Source: Euborellia annulipes
Taxonomy: Eukaryota > Arthropoda > Insecta > Dermaptera > Anisolabididae
Reading direction: 5' to 3'
DNA: 64,000 nt
NCBI GenBank assembly: GCA_023213315.1
Contig: JAKCPI010000501.1
Location: 1 to 64,000, forward strand
In this document: piece by piece, positions 53,361 to 63,829 of the stretch
Layout of the letters: the number at the start of each line of letters is the position of its first letter
How positions within the stretch are numbered: position 1 is the first letter of the stretch
The notes under the pieces: generated by a model
What the model saw: the letters and a program-made list of their open reading frames with translations, nothing else
What the model was told of the DNA's origin: nothing
Database searches by the model: none
Program-made: the position numbers and the translations under genes

Positions 53361-53780
53361 AACATTAATATTTTTATTCATTATAGGGATGTGGCATTAA
53401 CCCCCCTCATACCCCTCCACTTTAAGAAAATGTGAGCCTTCACCGCGAAATTACTCTCAAAATAATAATATTTTGAAATTATTTTAGTTTAATTTTCAAC
53501 CATTAATCCACCCCTGTGTAAAAATATATTAAATATGATTAACAAAATTATAACATGAATATAATTGTAAATGACTTAAGGAAATAAAAAAAAAAGTGAA
53601 CTAATTTTTTTCAATGACAGCAACACCCCCACCCCACCCCCTTTTCCATTAGCTTATATTCTCCCTCTATCCTTGGTGAAATACCAGTATTTAATTTTAT
53701 ATTCAAAAGAATCGTTTTTCACAGTCAAATTATTTGTTTTTATCATTTTTTTTTTCAACGATAAAATTCATATTAATTAC
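53361..53780. other. No gene seen
   Basis: AT-rich sequence with CCCC patches. Confidence 0.35.
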
Positions 53781-53940
53781 CTTAAATAAGACACTCAAGA
53801 GGGTGAGTTGGCTGACGGTGTGGTCAGGGTGGGTTTCACTATTCACTTTTATTCACTTTAAACACATCTTAAAAACAGAGAGCAAGAGGCAGGCGCGCCT
53901 GCCGCCCTGCCGCCCGCTCGACTGACCGAGAGACGTGTCT
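53781..53940 (-). other. Candidate 5' UTR exon
   Basis: Minus strand: a GC-rich start (GCGGGCGGCAGGGCGGCAGG), then AAAGTGAATAAAAGTGAATA and a donor TTTAAG|GTAATT. It is the same style of leader as the CAP exon 1. It could splice to 52355. No TATA box is obvious. Confidence 0.35.
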
Positions 53941-54316
53941 TTCTCTGTTTGTATAGGAATAAAAATAAATGAAAATAACAATTCCCTTTTTATTAAAAGT
54001 AAAAAAATACCGTTTGCTCTAATCTAACTATATTTTGAGATGGAAAAGAATGTCAACAAGTGATTTGGAATATTCCAAATATTCCTTTCTTAAATAATCA
54101 AACATTCTTCATCCCTAATCTACCCTTAATACAATAAAATATTAATCAACGTTATTTTTTGAATGTTTTCTATTTATTTATGTAAAAATAAATTTAAAAA
54201 TTTTTTTTTTTTTTTTCAAATTTTCAACCCCTAATCCAATCTTATTAAATAATTTTTTTTTCAACGATAAAATGCATATTATTGCAATAATTACCCTTAT
54301 TAAGATTGCTATGCCC

Positions 54317-54440
54317 TCAGACATGGTGTAAGGGTTAGCGTGCTGGCTTGTATATCAAGGGCCGCGGGTTCGGATCCCAGGCAGTCTAATTATTTAAGCC
54401 ATTTGGAAACCAAATAAATAAAAACCCCAAATAAATATAT
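54317..54440 (+). repeat. SINE-A 5' part
   Basis: Head CATGGTGTAAGGGTTAGCG, B box GGGTTCGGATCCC and a decayed hairpin core (CCATTTGGAAACC). Confidence 0.6.
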
Positions 54441-54797
54441 ATTATAAAAATCTGGTGTGACTGGCGCACAGCACACAACTTTCTCTTACCTTCGGTAATC
54501 GAAATTTGTGTTCTGTGCTTGTCACACCAGATTTTTCGTGTCGACACTAGCGGTCCCAGGGGGGGGGGGGCCCAGAGGGGCCCGGGCCCCCCCCCCCATT
54601 GGACCGACAAAAATTCAAAAGTTTTATTTAATATTTTAAAACTAAACAAAAAATTATAAATTTGCCAGAATAGATAGCTAAGCTAAAAAAGCAGATTTTA
54701 GTGCCTAATTTTCAAAAATTTTTCCAAGCCCCCTAGACCTCCGGAAGTAGTCTGTCCGGATCTGGCCTCAATAAATCATGGTAACCCTAGGTATGAT

Positions 54798-55950
54798 TAC
54801 ACTGTGCTACAAAATGAAACTTTTTTCTGGCCCCGAGAAAATTCCTTCAGATTCTTAAGTAAAATGACCTCCTGAATCCAAATATGACCTTCGTTTACCC
54901 CCAGCACGTACCGTTTTCGGGGGGTAGCCCCCTACTTAATTCCACCCCTTTTCGTTAATTATAGGGCCACGAAAAAAATTTGGAGGGATGAAAAGGAATA
55001 TTTTAGCCTTAACATTTCTTCAGAAGGTCTAGAGAAGTGAAAAGTTAAAAAACATTAACATTTGGATGCGGGGGAGGATTTTGTCCCTTAAAATGCAAAA
55101 AAATCATTAAAAATGATCAATTTTTTCTGATTTTTCACAATTTTTTCACCCGATTTTCTACATATTCAGGCGGACAGACCCACCTCACCCTTCCTTAAAC
55201 ATCCCTCAACTAAAAAAAATATATAGGATAAAGGGGGTGGGGTGTGAGCGATTCCGAAGCCCTTGCAAGAAGAATTTTTTTCAAACTTTGACAAGAAATA
55301 ATTTCTACCCCTTTAGATAAAATATGGCAATATTGAAGGACTTAGAAGAATCCGTAAATATAACTTTAAATTTGTGGAGATCAGCCCAAAAAAAAAGTTA
55401 TAGGCTCATATTTGCCAATTTGACCAACTGAGCTGTGAATCTTCCATCTTCTTGCAAGCGCTTCGGAATCGCTCACACCCCACCCGCTTTGTCCTATATA
55501 TTTTTTTTTTAGTTGAGGGATGTTTAAGGAAGGGTGAGGTGGGTCTGTCCGCTGGAATATGTAGAAAATCAATGAAAAAATTGTGAAAAAATCGATCATT
55601 TGAAAATGATTTTGATGATTATTTTTAATGATTTTTTTGCATTTTAAGCGACAAAATCCTCCCCCCACATCCCCCCCCCCCTTGGATCCAAATGTTAATG
55701 TTTTTTAACTTTTCACTTCTCTAGACCTTCTGAAGAAATGTTAAGGCTAAAATATTCCTTTTCATCCCTCTAAATTTTTTTCGTGGCCCTATAATTAACG
55801 AAAAGGGGTGGAAATAAGTAGAGGGCTCCCCCCCCCCCGAAAACGGTACGTGGTGAAGGAAAACGGAGGTCATATTTGGATTCAGGAGATCATTTGACTT
55901 AAGAATCTGAAGGAATTTTCTCGGGGCTTTTTTTCTTGTAGCACAGTGTT
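54798..55950. repeat. Foldback within the hAT-type element
   Basis: Arms of about 480 bp (CACTGTGCTACAAAATGAAA near 54800; TTGTAGCACAGTG near 55935), loop about 55285-55425. C/G homopolymers differ in length between arms. Confidence 0.7.
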
Positions 55951-56202
55951 ATTAATCATGATATTTCAGTAAACTTGGTAATTTTTTACAATTGATCAAT
56001 TTTTGACTTGCTCATGTTTTCGTGTATGTTAACGGTTACAGAAATATAGCTCTACATTGTTTAAGGGTTAAAAGGTGGCTATTAAAACTTTTTGAAGATG
56101 GCTACTAAGCGAGAGTGACGTATCATTTTGATATTATTCAAATTAGGCAATACAATTGTTTAAATGATTTTCGGACAATTTTCTTTTTTTTAATTTCATT
56201 TA

Positions 56203-56337
56203 AGATCTTTTTCGGCATCGAAGGCCATTTATTTCAATTGGATTGGTAGCCGATCTAATTGAAATAAATTGTCGCATGAGACGGGATGCGAACCCGCGGT
56301 ACAAATGGCCAGCACGCTACCTATTACACCAAGGCCC
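56203..56337 (-). repeat. SINE-B copy, minus
   Basis: TTTTCGGCATCGAAGGCCAT, core CAATTGGATTGGTAGCCGATC, then GAGACGGGATGCGAACCCGC and a tRNA-like head ending ACACCAAGGCCCGAGG. Confidence 0.7.
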
Positions 56338-56571
56338 GAGGGCATCTTCGGTACTCAATGACGAGCGAAATATGTTCTGACACGAGTCTTCAAAATTGTA
56401 CCGTTTTGTTTTAGCATATTATAAAATTTGTAAACGAATACAGTTCTTTATCAATGTTAATTTGAATCCGGAACTAAATAAATATCACCCCTATTACCCA
56501 CTACTCTTCTGGTGTGCGTCACTGCCTCTTCACCTTCTCTACATAAATTTTGGACCATTGGCTAACAATCC

Positions 56572-56632
56572 CGGTGAAATAAATAGAGACGGGGTTTAAA
56601 TGGCTTTCGCTGCCGAAAAAAAGCTTAAATGA
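56572..56632 (+). repeat. SINE-B 3' fragment
   Basis: GGTGAAATAAATAGAGACGG and AATGGCTTTCGCTGCCGAAA, followed by poly-A. Confidence 0.55.
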
Positions 56633-57475
56633 ATAAAAAAAAAAAAAAAATTTGGGCCCCCCCCTTGACCAAATCCTGGGACCGCCACTGCGTGTCGACA
56701 TGTATTTAGTTTCCGACAGTACGTTACATTCGATTTTCAAGATGTACAATTTATATGTGAAAATATTTATATTTTGTTACCATGGCAACCATTTCTCCTA
56801 TCTTCCCTATGAAATACAAGAGTAAAGTGGTCTTCAGAAGATTTCAATTGCAAAATGAGAATATACATTTTAAAGAGCATCAAAAAAATAATTGATTTTT
56901 GAATTTAAAAAAAAATCTTTGGAGCAAATTTAGAGAAAATTGAAAAAAAAACTGAAAAAGTGCATCAGTAAAGTACTAGTACTCTTTGGCCGATTTTGTT
57001 CAAAAGCTTCGTGTCATGTCCCATGGGGGTGCCTAACTAAAATATAAAATTTCAACCTCCTAGCTCTTTTCGTTCTTGAGATATTTTGTTCACAGACACA
57101 CAGACAGACAGACAGACCATGTCGCGAAAACCACTTTTTTGGATTCAGGGGATCTCAAAACGTGAAGATTAGGGTGGCTCTTATTTTTCAAAGTTGGAAA
57201 TTTATTCGCGCTACCCCCTAGTTTGGTGCCATTGCCAAAAAAAATAACCTGTGTAAAATTTCAGCTCAATCGGATAAGGGGAAAGGGTGCCCCAAAGGCC
57301 CTGAAAATCGAAAAAAAAATCAGAAAATATTCATTTTAATTTATCTTGTTAAATATAAATTATATACAAAAAAGTATTATATAAAAGTTGTAGATCTATA
57401 AAAAATGCACATAATAAAATCTATCAGTTTTGTATGTACGGCTAACGGTTTCGGAGAAAACCGCGAAAATCCATT

Positions 57476-58050
57476 TTTACTTTCTCTTACCTATACATGT
57501 AATATATATAGAGAGACATAATATTTGGTTTCATGTAATAAATTTGATGTCGAGATTTTGATGGATATACACGTTTTGAGATCCCCTGAGTCCAAAAAAA
57601 TGGTTTATGCAACATGGTCTGCCTCGGTGGGGGGGGGGGGGGGTGGGGGTGGGTGTGTTTTGTGAACAAAATATTTCAAGAACGAAAAGAGCTAGGAGGT
57701 TGAAATTTTATATTTAATTAAAGTACCCCCCTGGCACGTGACACGAAGCTTTAGAATAAAATCGGCCAAAAAGTACTAGTACTTTACTGATGTACTATTT
57801 CAGTTTTTTTTTATTTTCGATTTTCTCAAAATTCGTTCTAACGATTTTGATTAAAATTCATAAATCAATTATTTTTTAGATGATCTTTGAAATATATATT
57901 CTCATTTTGCCCTTGAAATATTTTGAAACACACATTACTCTTGTACTTCATAGAAAGATAGGATCAATGGTTCTCATGATAACAAAATATAAATATTTTT
58001 CTATATTTATAAATTTTACATTTTAAAATTCACATTTTTCGTGTCAACAT
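57476..58050 (+). repeat. X repeat, plus half of head-to-head pair
   Basis: ACTTTCTCTTACCTATACAT through GTACTAGTACTTTACTGATG to ATTTTACATTTTAAAATTCAC, where it turns into its mirror image. A poly-G tract lies at 57629. Confidence 0.7.
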
Positions 58051-58172
58051 ATATTTGGTGTCCAAAAGAATGGTACATGTGAATTTTAAAATGTAAAATT
58101 TATAAATATAGAAAAATATTTATATTTTGTTATCATGAGAACCATTGATCCTATCTTTCTATGAAGTACAAG

Positions 58173-58435
58173 CAAGGGCGGATCCAGGGGTATTTCTCGG
58201 GGTGGGTATTCTGATGTGACTGGTCGCACAGCACACAATTTTTTCTTAATTTCGGTAATTTAAAGGCACATTCTGTACTTGTTTGCCAGAATATAAATTC
58301 AAATCAAATTTTTAAGTATTAATTATTAAAATTTTACATTAAAAATAAAATTTTTTTCGAAAAAAAGTATTTTTTTTTCAAATCTCGGAGGGGGTAATTA
58401 CCCCCTTTACCCCCTCCCCCTTGTATCCGCCCTTG
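58173..58435. mobile_element. hAT-type MITE with perfect 8-bp duplication
   Basis: AGTACAAG on both sides (58165-58172, 58436-58443). Ends CAAGGGCGGATCCAGGG / CTTGTATCCGCCCTTG. It contains half of an X hairpin (CTGATGTGACTGGTCGCACA). Confidence 0.85.
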
Positions 58436-58849
58436 AGTACAAGAGTAATGTGTGATTCAAAATATTTCAAGGGCAAAATGAGAATATACATTTCAAAGAT
58501 CATCTAATATGAATTTTAATCAAAATCGTTAGAACGAATTTTGAGAAAATCGAAAATAAAAAAACTGAAATAGTACTTCAGTAAAGTACTAGTACTTTTT
58601 GGCCGATTTTATTCTAAAGCTTCGTGTCACGTGCCAGGGGGTACTTTAATTAAATATAAAATTTCAACCTCCTAGCTCTTTTCGTTCTTGAAATATTTTG
58701 TTCACAAAACACACCCACCCCCACCCCCGCCCCACCCCCACCGAGGCAGACCATGTTGCATAAACCATTTTTTTGGACTCAGGGGATCTCAAAACGTGTA
58801 TATCCATCAAAATCTCGACATCAAATTTATTACATGAAACCAAATATTT

Positions 58850-58880
<31 letters not shown>

Positions 58881-60404
58881 GGGGCATTCCACGCCAACTC
58901 GACCACTTTTGAACCCGACCATTTTTGATTTGTCTGAAACTTTGTCATCTTTTTGTACCCTATTGAAAACGTGTTTGAGAATTTTTTCAGATTTTACGAC
59001 CCAGCCAAAAAAAGTTATAGCATTTTCAAAAAACATCGATTTTTTTTTTTAAATAACGGTAAAACTGTCCAAAATTAACTTATCGGGACGATTTTTTTTT
59101 TGAAATTTTTGTCTTTAAATGTGCTTTTCAGAAAAAAATATGACAAAATTTTACAGATTCATCTTGAACGTTTTTTTTTGACATTTTCGTAAAAAAACAA
59201 AAATTTCGGGATGAATGACACTTTTTTTTTAATTTTTTTTTTTTATAAAAAACTTTGATTTTTTCTACAATTGCTCTGAAAATTTCAGAGTGGGATTATT
59301 TCGCGTTCTATTTTTTTTTTATTTTTGAAAAAAAAAAATTTTTTCTCCGCTTATTTATCATGATGGTGCTCTTAAATTCTTCCAGGATTGACTGAGATTC
59401 TAGAAAATTGAAGAAAAATAATAATAATAATAGTTAGGGGTGATGAAAATCGAGAAAATTCCATTTATCATGAAAAAATTAGAAATTAGTTGTGTATTCA
59501 ACTACTGAAGAATTTGAAGCGTCAAGTAAAAGCTTAGAAACATGGGCGTAACTAGGGGGTGCCTGGCCTCTCCAGAAAGCTCCTTGCCCCAAGGAAAATA
59601 GGCAAAATATGGGGCTTTCCAGGCCCACCGGAAGAAGGCTGGTCCCATGGCCCCCCTTTTATTTTTCTTGGGGCAAGGAGCTTCTGGGGAGGGCCAGGCC
59701 CCCCGGCACCCCCCTAGTTACGCCCAGGTTTCTAAGCTTTTACTTGACGGTTCAAATACTTCAGTAGTTGAATACACAACTAATTTCTAATTTTTTCAGG
59801 ATAAATGGAATTTTGTCGATTTTCATCACCCCTAACTATTATTATTATTATTTTTCTTCAATTTTCTAGAATCTCAGTCAATCCTGGAAGAATTTAAGAG
59901 CACCATCATGATAAATAAGCGGAGAAAAAAAATTTTTTTTTTTTTTTCAAAAATAAAAAAAAATAGAACGCGAAATAATCCCACTCTGAAATTTTCAGAG
60001 CAATTGTAGAAAAAATCAAAGTTTTTTATAAAAAAAAAAAAAAAATTAAAAAAAAAAGTGTCATTCATCCCGAAATTTTTGTTTTTTTACGAAAATGTCA
60101 AAAAAAAAAACGTTCAAGATGAATCTGTAAAATTTTGTCATATTTTTTTTCTGAAAAGCACATTTAAAGACAAAAATTTCAAAAAAAAAAATCGTCCCGA
60201 TAAGTTAATTTTTGACAGTTTTACGGTTATTTAAAAAAAAAAAATCGATGTTTTTTGAAAATGCTATAACTTTTTTTTGGCTGGGTCGTAAAATCTGAAA
60301 AAATTCTCAAACAAGTTTTCAATAGGGTATAAAAAGATGACAAAGTTTCAGCCAAATCAAAAATGGTCGGGTTCAAAAGTGGTCGAGTTGGCGTGGAATG
60401 CCCC
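58881..60404. mobile_element. Foldback element F, copy 2 (complete)
   Basis: Ends GGGGCATTCCACGCCAACTC and complement; arms about 540 bp; inner palindrome 59420-59860 with GGGCGTAACTAGGGGGTGCC. The frames at 58753-60068 read these arms. Confidence 0.8.
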
Positions 60405-60867
60405 ACATATATTACATGTATAGGTAAGAGAAAGTAAAAATGGATTTTCGCGGTTTTCTCCGAAACCGTTAGACGTACATAAAAAACTGATAGATTTTAT
60501 TATGTGCATTTTTTATAGATCTACAACTTTTATATAACACTTTTTTGTATATAATTTATATTTAACAAGATAAATAAATAAAATGAATATTTTCTGATTT
60601 TTTTTCGATATTCAGGGCCTTTGGGGCACCCTTTCGCCTTATCCGAAAAAGCTGAAATTTTACACAGGTTATTTTTTTCGGCAATGGCACCAAACTAGGG
60701 GGTAGCGTCAAAAAAAGATCTCAAAAAAATTTTTCCCCAGTAGTAGCTAAGAGCCTAGTGAAGATCCATCAAAATCTCGACATCGAATTTTTGACATGAA
60801 TCCAATACTTTTCTCTCGATATATTAACATATATATAGAGGTAAGAGAAAGTAAAAAATATTATATA

Positions 60868-61905
60868 TTACTTTCTCTTACCTCTATATATATGTTAATA
60901 TATAGAGAGAGAAAGTATTGGATTCATGTCAAAAATTCGATGTCGAGATTTTGATGGATATACACGTTTTGAGGTCCCCTGAATCCAAAAAAGTGGTTTT
61001 CGCCACATGGTCTGTCTGTCTGTGAACAAAATATCTCAAGAACGGAAAGAGCTAGGAGTTTGAAATTTTATATTTAAGTTAGGCACCCCCCCTGGGACGT
61101 GACACGAAGCTTTTGAACAAAATCGGCCAAAGAGTACTAGTACTTTACTGATGCACTTTTTCAGTTTTTTTCGATTTTCTCAAAATTCGCTCCAACGATT
61201 TTTTTTTAAATTCATTCTCTTTAAAATGTATATTCTCATTTTGTCATTGAAATCTTCTGAAGGCCACTTTACTCTTGTACTCCATAGAAAAGATAGGAGA
61301 AATGGTTGCCATGGTAACAAAATATAAATATTTTCAAATAAAGAATTATATATAGGGTCTATCATGTGTTGGTCCATGAAGTAATTATGAAAAACATATA
61401 ACCAAGTATTTATTAATTTAAATAAGCGAAAAATGTAGGTACCGCCGGGAGTCGCACCACGGATCTGTCGATTTACGCTCAACATGCCCTACTACTGGAC
61501 CACAGTACGCACTCGCTTATTTAAATTTATGATAGATCGCTAATTTCAGTCCACCAGAGACACGCCGCTCAAATCAAGCGTTCAGATTTCTCCGTTGTTG
61601 AGGCGCGATCTAGATGGACGTTTTGAGATATTCTCTCAATTATGCAATTAATAAATAAAGAATTATATATATCATGTGTTGGTCCATGAAGTAATTATGA
61701 AAAATATATAACCAAGTATTTATTAATTTATAAATATTTTCACATATAAATTGTACATCTTGAAATCGAATGTACCGTACTGCCGGAAACTAAATATATG
61801 TCGACACGAAAAATCTGGTGTGACAAGCACAGAACACAACTTTCGATTACCGAAGGTAGGAGAAAGTTGTGTGCTGTGCGCCAGTCACACCAGATTTTTT
61901 TTAAT
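60868..61905 (+). repeat. X repeat copy, interrupted
   Basis: Complete ends (TACTTTCTCTTACCTCTATA; hairpin 61811-61897). A block at about 61336-61727 interrupts it within ATAAATATTTTC, which is present on both sides. Confidence 0.75.
61336..61727. mobile_element. tRNA-like element with terminal direct repeats
   Basis: Direct repeats of about 80 bp (TCATGTGTTGGTCCATGAAG at 61359 and 61672) flank a 235-bp centre. The centre holds a minus-strand tRNA-like unit (about 61434-61503) with a fully paired acceptor stem GTACTGT/GCGGTAC, anticodon position GTA and B box GTGGTGCGACTCC, enclosed by CGCTTATTTAA inverted words. It is arranged like a miniature LTR element. Confidence 0.5.
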
Positions 61906-62021
61906 GGAAACTTTCATGGTTCAACCCTAGATAATTTTCAATAAAGATTTTCATTTTCTTTTATAAAAACAATGAAATAATCACAAGTAGAAAACGCATG
62001 GGTGGGACTTAATATTGTCCC

Positions 62022-62238
62022 CAGGGGCGCTGGAACGAATTTGAATCAGGGGGGGGGAAATTTTTTTTTAGAAAATTAAAATGATTTAATATGTTTAAAT
62101 AGTATAAAACAAAAACAAATCTACTATAAAACTTTAAAAATTTTAAATAAAATCAGGGGGAGAATCCCCTCCTCTCTGTAGGATGCCAGGGGGGGGGTAA
62201 TGTACCCTTGCCCCCCCCCCCCAGTTCCGGCGCCTATG
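62022..62238. mobile_element. hAT-type MITE in right end of composite
   Basis: ATTGTCCC is duplicated exactly (62014-62021, 62239-62246). Ends CAGGGGCGCTGGAACG / CCAGTTCCGGCGCCTATG. Poly-G and poly-C interior. Confidence 0.8.
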
Positions 62239-62254
62239 ATTGTCCCTCACTGTA

Positions 62255-62475
62255 TGCCAAGAGATTAGTGTGGCGAGGACGGCGTACGATATGGGGCTAC
62301 TTGGATGACAACGCCGAGGAGCACCTAGGATGAGTTGGCTTCATCGGGTTAAGAGAGATATGACAGAGCTTGGCCTGTCGGAGAGAACAGCATTGGATAG
62401 GGGCGAGTGGAGAGGGAGAATAAGGTCAGCCAACCCCGCACCGCGGGAATAATAAGGGCGAGGACAGAGTAAGAA
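62255..62475 (+). pseudogene. LINE ORF C-terminal fragment, right piece and 3' end
   Basis: Continues the frame of 44510-44549: CQEISVARTAYDMGLLG, an in-frame TGA, then RGAPRMSWLHRVKRDMTELG, SERTALDRGEWRGRIRSANP and TAA at 62449, typical of non-LTR retrotransposon C-termini. A short AAGAAGAAATAAATAAA tail follows. The clade is not clear from this much sequence. Confidence 0.8.
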
Positions 62476-62596
62476 GAAGAAATAAATAAATTTACTAACA
62501 ACCCGATTAGAGTTATCGGTTTATAAAATAAGATATAAGAATTTCTATGTTTGAATCACAAAAGTTTCAAAAAAAATTGTTCATATTCAAAGAAAA

Positions 62597-63282
62597 AAAT
62601 CTGGTGTGACTGGCGCACAACACACAACTTTCTCTTACCTTCGGTAATCCAAAGTTATGTACTGTGCTTGTCTCACCTGATTTTTTGTGTCGACATGTAT
62701 TTAGTTTCCGGCAGTAAAGTACATTCGATTTTCAAGATGTAAAATTTATAAGTATGGGAAAATATTTATATTTTGTTAACATGGCAACCATTTCTCCTAT
62801 CATCCCTATGAAATACAAGAGTAAAGTGGTCTTCAGAAGATTTCAATTGCAAAATGAGAATATACATTTTAAAGAGTATCAAAAAAATAATTGATTTTTG
62901 AATTTTAAAAAAAATATTTGGACCAAATTTAGAGAAAATTGAAAAAAACTGAAAAAGTGCATCAGTAAAGTACTAGTACTCTTTGGCCGATTTTGTTCAA
63001 AAAAGCTTCGTGTCACGTCCCATGGGGGTGCCTAACTTAAATATAAAATTTCAACCTCCTAGTTCTTTTCGTTCTTGAGATATTTTGTTACAGACAGACA
63101 GACAGACACACACACAGCACAGACAGACAGACCATGTCGCGAAAACCACTTTTTTGGATTCAGGGGACCTCAAAACGTGTATATCCATCAAAATCTCGAC
63201 ATCGAATTTTTGACATGAATCCAATACTTTCTCTCTCTATACTGTATATTAACATATATATAGAGGTAAGAGAAAGTAAAAA
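62597..63282 (-). repeat. X repeat copy, minus, full length
   Basis: A complete copy from hairpin to the AT palindrome ending GAGGTAAGAGAAAGT, lying just outside the composite. Confidence 0.8.
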
Positions 63283-63380
63283 ATAGGAAATAAACAAGGT
63301 TATCTATTGTAGTTCCAATTCTAAAGTGCAATGAGACGGCTATTAATTTAAATAATAAAATAATAAGAATTTTAACTCAC

Positions 63381-63476
63381 CTAAATATTCTCCCTCTTTT
63401 TGGTATTCGAGCCTTTGAAGAGACAAAACGATTTGGTGAGAACAGAGAAATTGACTTCATTATGGTAGAGAAATGT
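63381..63476 (-). other. Splice-flanked exon candidate
   Basis: 96 bp between TTTTTCAG and TTTAG|GTGAGT. One frame is open from ATG (MKSISLFSPNRFVSSKARIP) to the donor. The family is unknown; it may be a first coding exon or a UTR exon of a gene further left. Confidence 0.35.
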
Positions 63477-63602
63477 CTGAAAAAGAAATAAATAATTTTA
63501 TTAAAACCTTTGGAAAATAATTATATATATATATAAACTAATATCTGTGCTTGATAAGTTTTCTCGCGACTCTCTTCTTCTAAAATTTTACCATAACGAG
63601 AA

Positions 63603-63829
63603 AAAAAAATCGATTTTTGACGAATTTAAAATTTTTAAAAATTTTGAGGGGGTATGGAAAAATTTTTGAAAATGAGGAATTGAAATTTGCGTTTTTAGAT
63701 ACCCTGAGATGTGAAAAATTTATAATTTTTTTGTTTATTTTTAAAATATTAAATAAAACTTTTAAATTTTTGTCTGTCCACAGGGGGGGGGGGGGGCCCG
63801 AGCCCCTGTGGCCCCTATGACCGCTAGTG
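63603..63829. mobile_element. hAT-type element end (54545 family)
   Basis: GACCGCTAGTG at 63819-63829 and the preceding poly-G and TTAAATAAAACTTTTAAATT phrases match the left end of the 54545 element in inverted orientation. The other end is not seen. Confidence 0.5.

Larger units (their letters stand above)
54545..56690. mobile_element. hAT-type element, 2.1 kb, non-coding
   Basis: Ends CACTAGCGGTCCC / GGGACCGCCACTG with a perfect 8-bp duplication (54537-54544, 56691-56698). The interior has a foldback (about 54798-55950) and two SINE-B fragments but no transposase. Confidence 0.8.
58065..60440 (-). repeat. X repeat, minus half of head-to-head pair
   Basis: Mirror image of the preceding copy, interrupted by a hAT MITE and by foldback F that entered the terminal AT palindrome; the terminus resumes at 60405 (ATATTACATGTATAGGTAAG). 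Confidence 0.7.
57168..60757. mobile_element. Foldback J with nested X, hAT and F
   Basis: Outer arms 57180-57475 and 60440-60745 (GCACCAAACTAGGGGGTAGC type, CGGTTTTCTCCGAAACCGTTA) are inverted; the insertion duplicates GTGAAG. Between the arms are a head-to-head X pair (57476-58050 plus; 58065-60440 minus), itself broken by a hAT MITE (58173-58435) and foldback F (58881-60404). Confidence 0.75.
54445..60858 (-). repeat. Single X copy split over 6.4 kb
   Basis: Hairpin 54445-54544, body 56691-57167, and end 60764-60858 read in order as one minus-strand X. Gap one is a hAT-type element (8-bp duplication CGTGTCGA). Gap two is a 3.6-kb foldback (6-bp duplication GTGAAG). Both duplications are exact. 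Confidence 0.8.
44550..62252. mobile_element. 17.7-kb nested composite bounded by TIRs (K)
   Basis: Left end CAGTGAGGGACAATATTAAG (44550) and right end (complement, 62252) form inverted repeats of about 65 bp that include GTCCCAC, CGCATC-like and GTAGAAAACGC blocks. TA is duplicated on both sides (44548-44549, 62253-62254), as in Tc1/mariner-like insertions. Excising it rejoins the LINE frame exactly. The interior is stacked X copies, foldbacks, hAT elements, SINEs and a few exon-like segments; no transposase is seen, so a MITE probably grew by serial insertion. Confidence 0.65.
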
